In this document: piece after piece, positions 58,855 through 64,000 of the stretch
Layout: every line of letters begins with the position of its first letter
Position numbering within the stretch: position 1 is the stretch's first letter
Assembly (NCBI RefSeq): GCF_020884795.1
Contig: NZ_BBZF01000013.1
Coordinates: 375,791 to 439,790 of the forward strand
From: Micromonospora okii
GTDB taxonomy: Bacteria > Actinomycetota > Actinomycetes > Mycobacteriales > Micromonosporaceae
Direction of reading: 5' to 3'
DNA: 64,000 bases
Made by a program: the position numbers and the translations under genes
The notes under the pieces: generated by a model
Database searches by the model: none
Seen by the model: the letters and a program-made list of their open reading frames with translations, nothing else
Told to the model about the DNA's origin: nothing

Positions 58855-61671
58855 TCACTCCTCCTCGGTGGGGAGGCCGTGCTCCGCCCGGACCGCCGCC
58901 GCCTCGTCCGGGCGGCCCAGCTCGTCCAGCACCCGGGCCAGCAGCCAGGCGGCCTGGGCCGCCGGCCGGGAACCCGACGGCAGGCCGCCGAGCACCTCCC
59001 GCAGCACCGGCTCGGCCTCGCCGGGCCGCCCCGCGCGCGCCAGCAACTCCCCGCCGAGCAGCTCCACCCGGGCGGCCTCGCCGAACGCCTCGATCGACCG
59101 GAGCCGGCCCGGCACCCCAGCCAGCCGCTCCAGCCCCTCGTCCGGGCGGTCGTCGCCGGCCAGCACCCGGGCCGCGACCTCGGCCGCGAGCGCCACCTCG
59201 TACGTCACCACGGGCGGCTCCTCCGGGGCGCCCGTCAGCGCGGCGGCGAGCGAGTCCACCACCCCGACCGCGCGGACCGCCGCCGCCACGTCGCCAGACC
59301 AGTGCAGGGAGTCGGCCTCCCGGCGTCGGGCGCGCAGCTCGTCGACCCGCGCCCCGGCCAGCCGGTACGCCGTCGCCGCCTCGGCGAACCGCTGCGCGGC
59401 CAGCGCGTCCCGGTCGGCGTCGTAGAGCAGCCCGCCGGCCTCCTCCAGCACCTGCGCCCGGTGCGGCAGGTTGTCCGGCCCGTCGAGGTTGCGGGCGAGC
59501 TGGTCCAGCAGGGCGAGCGCCGGGTCCAGCTCGCCGAGGTCGACGTAGATCCCCGCCAGCAGGTGCCGGCACCCGTCCGCCTCGGCCTGCGCCCCGAGGC
59601 GGTCCAGCCCGAGCACCGCCTCCTCGGCCACCTCGGCGGCCTCGGCCGGCCGCCCCGCGACCCGGTACGCGTTCGCCAGTTCCCAGCGCAGGAAGGCGTC
59701 CCCCTCGGCCCCCTGCTCGACGCAGAGCGTGACCGCCTCGGCGAAGTCCTCCACCGCCTCGGCCGCCCGGTCCGCCGTCATCAGCGCGCGGGCCCGGAAC
59801 ACCCGCACCGGCAGCAGGGCCTCCGCCGGGGCGACGCCCAGCGCCTCGTCGCATGCGGCCACCCGCCCGGCCGGGTCGTCGGTCGCCCGCGCGCACGCCA
59901 GGTTCGCGGCGGCGACCAGCTCGCCCACGCCCACCTCCCGGGCGAGCCGGCGGGCGTGTCCGGCCGCCGCCCGGAACTCCTCCGGCCGCTCCAGCTCCTC
60001 CAGCACGTGCGCGCGGTGCAGCGCCGACCGAGCGGCCAGCCACGGGTCGACGTCGGCCTCGGCGGCGGCCCGGTCGGCGGCGGCGAGCGCCTCCTCCCAG
60101 CGGCCCAGGTGCGCCAGTGCCAGGGCGAGCCGGTCGTGGGCGGCGGCCCGCTCCCGGGCGTCGCCGTGGGCGGCGAGGAAGTCGGCGGCCTCCCGGACCA
60201 GCGCCAGCCCCTCGTCGCTCTCCCCGGTCGCGCAGAGCGCCACCCCCAGCCGGCCGGCGACGACCTGCGCCCGCACCGGGTCGCCCAGCTCCCGGTACGC
60301 GGCCAGCGCCGCCCGGTTCGCCTCCCGCCGGCCGTCGTCGTCGGTCAGCTCGCCGGCGCGCAGCTCCAGCCGGCGGGCCGCCGTGCGGGGCGGGACGTCG
60401 GCCGTGCCGTACCGCTCGTCGTAGGCGGCCAGCGCGGCGAGGAACGCGGGCCGGCGATGGCTGCGCCAGGTCTCGTCCGCCAGGTCGAGCAGCTCGTCGG
60501 CGTCGGCCTCGGCCGGAACGGTCACCTCCTCGGCGGGGACCTCCGGCGGCGGCGCGGGCCGGGCCGGGCGGCGCAGGCTGGCCGAGAGCGGCAGGTGCTC
60601 CCCGGTGGGCTGGGTGGCCAGCCGCCGGGCGATCCACTCCGACTGGTGGGTGGTGCCGTTGCGCTCGTCGAAGCGGGCCGCCAGCGCGGTCGCCGTGCCG
60701 GTCAGCTCGTCGGCCAGCGCGGCGGCGGACACCTCGCCCGCCGGCCGGTCGCCGGCCGCCCGCCGGTGCACGGTGACGTCGCCGGCCCGGCGCAGCGCGG
60801 CGGCGGCGGTCGCCGCGAAGTGCATCGCGGCGGCCGGCGTGGGGGCCCGGTCGAGCCAGTCCAGGTGCCGCTCGACGATCTCCACGGCCCGGGCCACGTT
60901 GCCGGTCAGCGTGCAGAACTCGACGTGGTCGCCGATGTCCCACAGGTCCGCCAGGTTGCCCCGCAGTCGCCGGTACGCCTCCCGGTGCGCGTCCCGCGCC
61001 GCCTCGTGCCGCCCGCTGCGCAGGTACGGCACCAGCAGCGCGGTGAGGATCGCCTGCGGCTGTTCCGTGCAGCTCAGCCTGCCGGCGAGGACCGGCTCGG
61101 CCAGCGCCACCGCCTCCTCGTGCCGGCCGACGTGGGCGAGGTACGCGACCTGGGTGGTGGGGTCGCAGCCGGCGCAGTCCGACAGGTCGTCGCGCGGGGC
61201 GGTCAGCCACTGCCGGTACCACCGCTCGGCGGCCTCGGCGTCGCCCAGGTGGTCTGCGACCAGGTAGCGGTGCTTGTACACGGCCTGGAGGCTGTGCCCG
61301 GCCTCCCGGTACCGGCGCTCCATGTCGTCGAGGACCGCGTAGGTGCGGTCCAGCGGCAGCTCGGGGAACTTCAGCAGGGCGTTGACCATGTACTTGAACT
61401 GCCAGAGGAGCTGCCCGGCGTAGGGCTGGTGGTAGGGCTGCGGGTCCTGGTCGAACTCGGCGAGGCAGCGGGAGAAGGTGACGAAGGACTTGCCCGGCTC
61501 GCCGCCGTGGACGTACCCGGTGGTGGCCTCCATCCGGGCGGCGAAGGCCAGGTGGCGGTCCGCTCCGGCGTCGGTCCGGCGCAGCAACTGCTCCAGGGCG
61601 GCGGTGCGGCCGGCGCCGTACGGCATGCCGGTGATCTCCCGCAGCATCCGCCACAGCTCGTCGTCGCTCAT
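58855..61671 (-). CDS. TPR-repeat protein partnered with an HSP90-family ATPase
   Basis: A 938-aa, Ala/Glu/Arg-rich all-helical protein with many TPR-like units (for example AEAAERWYRQWL, DPALALLDQLARNLDG, LAAQRFAEAATAYRLAG). The N-terminal ~330 residues are less repetitive and include a DCAGCDPTTQ motif and MLREITGMPYGAGR. No enzymatic motif was seen. Its start lies 9 nt after the HSP90-family gene's stop, so the two form one operon. TPR proteins are classical HSP90 co-chaperones in eukaryotes; a similar partnership is inferred here from adjacency. Confidence 0.85.
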   Translation of the reverse strand: MSDDELWRMLREITGMPYGAGRTAALEQLLRRTDAGADRHLAFAARMEATTGYVHGGEPGKSFVTFSRCLAEFDQDPQPYHQPYAGQLLWQFKYMVNALLKFPELPLDRTYAVLDDMERRYREAGHSLQAVYKHRYLVADHLGDAEAAERWYRQWLTAPRDDLSDCAGCDPTTQVAYLAHVGRHEEAVALAEPVLAGRLSCTEQPQAILTALLVPYLRSGRHEAARDAHREAYRRLRGNLADLWDIGDHVEFCTLTGNVARAVEIVERHLDWLDRAPTPAAAMHFAATAAAALRRAGDVTVHRRAAGDRPAGEVSAAALADELTGTATALAARFDERNGTTHQSEWIARRLATQPTGEHLPLSASLRRPARPAPPPEVPAEEVTVPAEADADELLDLADETWRSHRRPAFLAALAAYDERYGTADVPPRTAARRLELRAGELTDDDGRREANRAALAAYRELGDPVRAQVVAGRLGVALCATGESDEGLALVREAADFLAAHGDARERAAAHDRLALALAHLGRWEEALAAADRAAAEADVDPWLAARSALHRAHVLEELERPEEFRAAAGHARRLAREVGVGELVAAANLACARATDDPAGRVAACDEALGVAPAEALLPVRVFRARALMTADRAAEAVEDFAEAVTLCVEQGAEGDAFLRWELANAYRVAGRPAEAAEVAEEAVLGLDRLGAQAEADGCRHLLAGIYVDLGELDPALALLDQLARNLDGPDNLPHRAQVLEEAGGLLYDADRDALAAQRFAEAATAYRLAGARVDELRARRREADSLHWSGDVAAAVRAVGVVDSLAAALTGAPEEPPVVTYEVALAAEVAARVLAGDDRPDEGLERLAGVPGRLRSIEAFGEAARVELLGGELLARAGRPGEAEPVLREVLGGLPSGSRPAAQAAWLLARVLDELGRPDEAAAVRAEHGLPTEEE

Positions 61672-61680
61672 CTTCCCGAC

Positions 61681-63468
61681 TCACTCCCGTCCCGGTACGG
61701 CCCGGCCGAGCAGGCCGAGGAAGGAACTGTTCAGCAGCGCGGCGTCGGCCGCGCGGATGGGGTGGTGCCCGAGCAGGAGGGCCTGCCCGTACAGCGCCTC
61801 GACGGAGAGGCGGACCAGCTCCGGGTCGTCGAGCGTGGTGACCCGGCGGACCAGCGGGTTGCGGTGGTTGAGCACGAGCTGCGGGCGGTCCGGCGGGGCC
61901 GACGCGGCGAGGGCGTCGAGCACCCCGCCCCACAGCTCGTCGGCGGCGTCCCGGCTCGCGGCGAGCTCGTCGTTGAACGACGCCGACCGGCTGACCAGGT
62001 AGAGGGCGGGCAGCGACACCGGGTCGTACCCCCGGATCACCACCTCGCAGCCGAGCCGTTCCAGGGCCCGCTGCGCGGCGGCGAGGAACGGCCGCAGGGC
62101 CAGCTCGACCTTCGGGTCGAGGGCGTCGAAGCGGGTGGTGAGGTCGCTGGGCTCCAGCCGCTCGATGAGCGTCGACGGGTCCGCCGCCGGCAGCCGCTCG
62201 ACGATCTGGGCGTCGTACGTGTAGCCGGCGTTGACCACCGCGAGGTCCTGCGCGGCGGCGACGGCGGCGAGCTGGCGGAACTCGTCGAGGCTGGCCGCGT
62301 ACCGGACGAGGCCGTGGCGCTGCCGGAACTCGGCCAGGGTGAGCGCGCCGACGTTGGTCTCCATCGGCCACCACTGGTCGACCAGCCGGAGCATCTCGTC
62401 GTCGTGCAGGGCGAGCGCCTTGACCCCGAGGTGGTGCACCTGGAGGAACTCGGCGAGCCGGCGCGGGTCGTGCCGGGCCAGCCGGACCAGCCAGCCGCGC
62501 ACCTGCTCGCCGAGGGCCTCGCGGGTGGCGGTGAGCAGGGCGTCCTCGTAGAGCGCCTCGCGGCTGGCGGTGGGCCGCAGCTCGCCGGCGTCGACCACGC
62601 AGTGCGCGAAGAACGCCCACTCGGGCAGCAGGCCGTCGGCGTGCTCGGTGAGCAGCATCCGCTTGAGGTAGACCCGGTGACCGGCGCGGGCCGCCGGGTT
62701 CACCGGGGCCGGCAGGATGAACGCGACCCCGGTGAGGCCCGCCTCCGGCACCGAGAGCGGCACCACGTCGAACGGTGTGACGCCGAGGAGTTCGCGGGCG
62801 TACCGGATCAGGGCCGGCCGGTCGGGGGGCGTGCCTGGCGTGGTCGGCCACGGCGGGCCCCCGGCGGTGGTGACCACGTCGCCGACCCGGACGGTCACCG
62901 GCAGCAGCGCGCCGTAGAGCCGGGCCAGGTCGGTGACGGTGGCGGTGGCGAACCACTGGTCGGCGTCGCGGCGCGGGACCAGGGTCACCGTGGTCCCCGG
63001 CTCCGGGCGCTGCCGGCCGGCGGGGGCGGTCTCGACGGCGTACCGGCCGTCGGAGTGGCCGGTCCAGAGCACCGTGGGCTGGTCGGCGTGCCGGGTGACC
63101 ACCCGGATCTCGTCGGCGACGAGGAAGCAGGAGAGCAGCCCGATGCCGAACTGGCCGAGGAACTCGTGCCGGGAGAAGCCCAGCTCGTCGCGCTTGGAGC
63201 TGCGGCCGATGGTGGCCAGCAGCTCGTGCACCTGCGCCTCGGTCAGGCCGATGCCGGTGTCGTGCACCCGCAGCGTGCCGTCGCCGGTCAGCTCCGGCGG
63301 CTCGATGCGGACCAGTGCCGGGGCGTCGGGTTCCGTCGCCCGGCGGGCGGTGATCGCGTCCACCGCGTTCTGCATCAGCTCGCGGACGTACACCCGCGGG
63401 CTGCCGTAGAGGTGATGACTGAGCAGGTCGACCACGCCCCGGAGGTCGACCTGGAAGGTGTGGTCCAC
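61681..63468 (-). CDS. HSP90-family (HtpG-like) GHKL ATPase
   Basis: A 595-aa HSP90-type protein. The GHKL ATP-binding domain (about 1-200) shows YVRELMQNAVDA (N box), RVHDTGIGLTEAQ (G1), GRSSKRDELG and EFLGQFGIGLLSCFLVA (G2). The middle domain includes AGHRVYLKRMLLTEHAD, LPEWAFFAHCVVDAGELRPTASREALYED, typical of HtpG. The C-terminal part is divergent, and no MEEVD end is present (it ends in GRE). It is shorter than canonical HtpG. It probably acts as a specialised chaperone with the TPR protein downstream. Confidence 0.92.
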   Translation of the reverse strand: MDHTFQVDLRGVVDLLSHHLYGSPRVYVRELMQNAVDAITARRATEPDAPALVRIEPPELTGDGTLRVHDTGIGLTEAQVHELLATIGRSSKRDELGFSRHEFLGQFGIGLLSCFLVADEIRVVTRHADQPTVLWTGHSDGRYAVETAPAGRQRPEPGTTVTLVPRRDADQWFATATVTDLARLYGALLPVTVRVGDVVTTAGGPPWPTTPGTPPDRPALIRYARELLGVTPFDVVPLSVPEAGLTGVAFILPAPVNPAARAGHRVYLKRMLLTEHADGLLPEWAFFAHCVVDAGELRPTASREALYEDALLTATREALGEQVRGWLVRLARHDPRRLAEFLQVHHLGVKALALHDDEMLRLVDQWWPMETNVGALTLAEFRQRHGLVRYAASLDEFRQLAAVAAAQDLAVVNAGYTYDAQIVERLPAADPSTLIERLEPSDLTTRFDALDPKVELALRPFLAAAQRALERLGCEVVIRGYDPVSLPALYLVSRSASFNDELAASRDAADELWGGVLDALAASAPPDRPQLVLNHRNPLVRRVTTLDDPELVRLSVEALYGQALLLGHHPIRAADAALLNSSFLGLLGRAVPGRE

Positions 63469-63552
63469 GCTGTGCTCCCCGGTCCGATGCCGGCGCCCAC
63501 CGTACCGGTGGTCACCGACGCCCGGCTGCCCCCGTCGGCGCGAACCCGGGTC

Positions 63553-64000
63553 CTACCCGTGGCCGGGGTGCTCCGCCGGGGCGGGTGGGCCGTCCGGGTG
63601 GGCGCGCTCGCTCAGGCCGCTGAGTCGCAGGGCGAGGCGGCGGCGGGCGGCCGGGACGGCGAAGACCGCCCGGAGCAGGGCGTTGCGCAGTGCCCGCCGC
63701 CCGGGCGGAACGGTCGCGACCCGGGTCAGCCGGGCGGCGAAGCGGACCACGTCCTCGGCGACCGGGCGGCGCTGCTCGGCGTACCGGTCGAGGAGTCGGT
63801 CGGGGCCGCCGCCGAGCACGTCCGCGAGCGCCTCGCCGAGGGCGACGGCGTCGCGCAGGCCAAGGTTCATACCCTGCCCGCCGGCGGGACTGTGGACGTG
63901 CGCGGCGTCCCCGGCGAGCAGCACCGGGCCGGCGCGGAACCGCTCGGCCACCCGGTGGTGGACCCGGAACCGGGAGCCCCAGATCACCTCGGTGACCCGG
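63553..64000 (-). CDS. FAD-dependent monooxygenase (PF01494 type), C-terminal part
   Basis: The 5' part lies beyond the window edge; the frame is open to base 64000. The visible ~149 residues contain the diagnostic FAD-binding motif LLAGDAAHVHSPAGGQGMNLGLRDAV split as GDAAH and GGQGMNLG, then LDRYAEQRRPVAEDVVRFA and a basic tail. This matches aromatic-ring or polyketide hydroxylases of the UbiH/PHBH class. Substrate unknown. Confidence 0.9.
   Translation of the reverse strand, partial: RVTEVIWGSRFRVHHRVAERFRAGPVLLAGDAAHVHSPAGGQGMNLGLRDAVALGEALADVLGGGPDRLLDRYAEQRRPVAEDVVRFAARLTRVATVPPGRRALRNALLRAVFAVPAARRRLALRLSGLSERAHPDGPPAPAEHPGHG

Noticed and set aside
58805-62956. A minus-strand open frame of about 1383 codons across the TPR and HSP90 region
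   Set aside because: The translation is Arg/Pro/Gly-rich without domain patterns; another frame gives clear HSP90 and TPR proteins.
1-64000. CRISPR arrays, transposases, integrases or phage genes
   Set aside because: None seen on either strand; the only tandem repeats are the short arrays at 27.2 and 29.2 kb.

Overview
The window is chromosomal DNA from a high-GC actinomycete, most likely Micromonospora or a close relative in the Micromonosporaceae. The pointers are very high GC, many GTG and one TTG start codon, a classic actinobacterial cell-division and Ser/Thr-kinase locus, several DUF397/DUF5753 regulator pairs and a sortase E. No plasmid, phage, CRISPR or insertion-sequence genes were seen.

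Region 1 (1-6.4 kb) is cell-wall remodelling and electron transfer. It holds a partial NlpC/P60 hydrolase under a c-di-AMP (ydaO-type) riboswitch, a secreted zinc amidase, a second NlpC/P60 paralogue, and a large membrane Fe-S reductase of the EtfD type. Region 2 (6.6-19.4 kb) is conserved housekeeping: crgA, DUF881, sortase E, a small membrane protein, pabA/trpG, then pknB-pknA-pbpA-rodA-pstP-fhaB-fhaA as a minus-strand operon with overlapping or nearly touching genes, followed by tRNA-Leu(CAG). Region 3 (19.4-33.5 kb) is mixed: an epimerase/WecG-type glycosyltransferase pair, a DUF397 + HTH regulator pair with a divergent small gene, two PASTA proteins, a GCS2-type ligase, a YceI/MarR divergent pair and a large NB-ARC-like HTH regulator.

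Region 4 (33.6-58.8 kb) looks like a leucine/isovalerate catabolic locus on the minus strand (acyl-CoA dehydrogenase, carboxyltransferase AccD1, HMG-CoA lyase, biotin carboxylase AccA1, TetR regulator) broken up by accessory segments. The largest segment (36.5-51.8 kb) carries an amino-acid ABC importer and, divergently, an eight-gene plus-strand operon: an A-T-reductase NRPS-like protein, two paralogous B12-binding-type radical SAM enzymes, an MFS exporter, an ATP-grasp ligase, a LysA-fold PLP decarboxylase, a FemAB/GNAT-like protein and an aldo/keto reductase. I do not recognise this as a known pathway. It is the best candidate here for an undescribed biosynthetic system, probably making a small modified amino-acid or peptide product that is released reductively and exported. 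Smaller accessory segments carry regulator modules, including a second copy of the DUF397 + DUF5753-HTH + divergent small-protein arrangement.

Region 5 (58.8-64 kb) has a TPR protein and an HSP90-family ATPase side by side, and the 3' part of an FAD monooxygenase cut by the window edge. All calls come from reading the sequence; no database search was possible.
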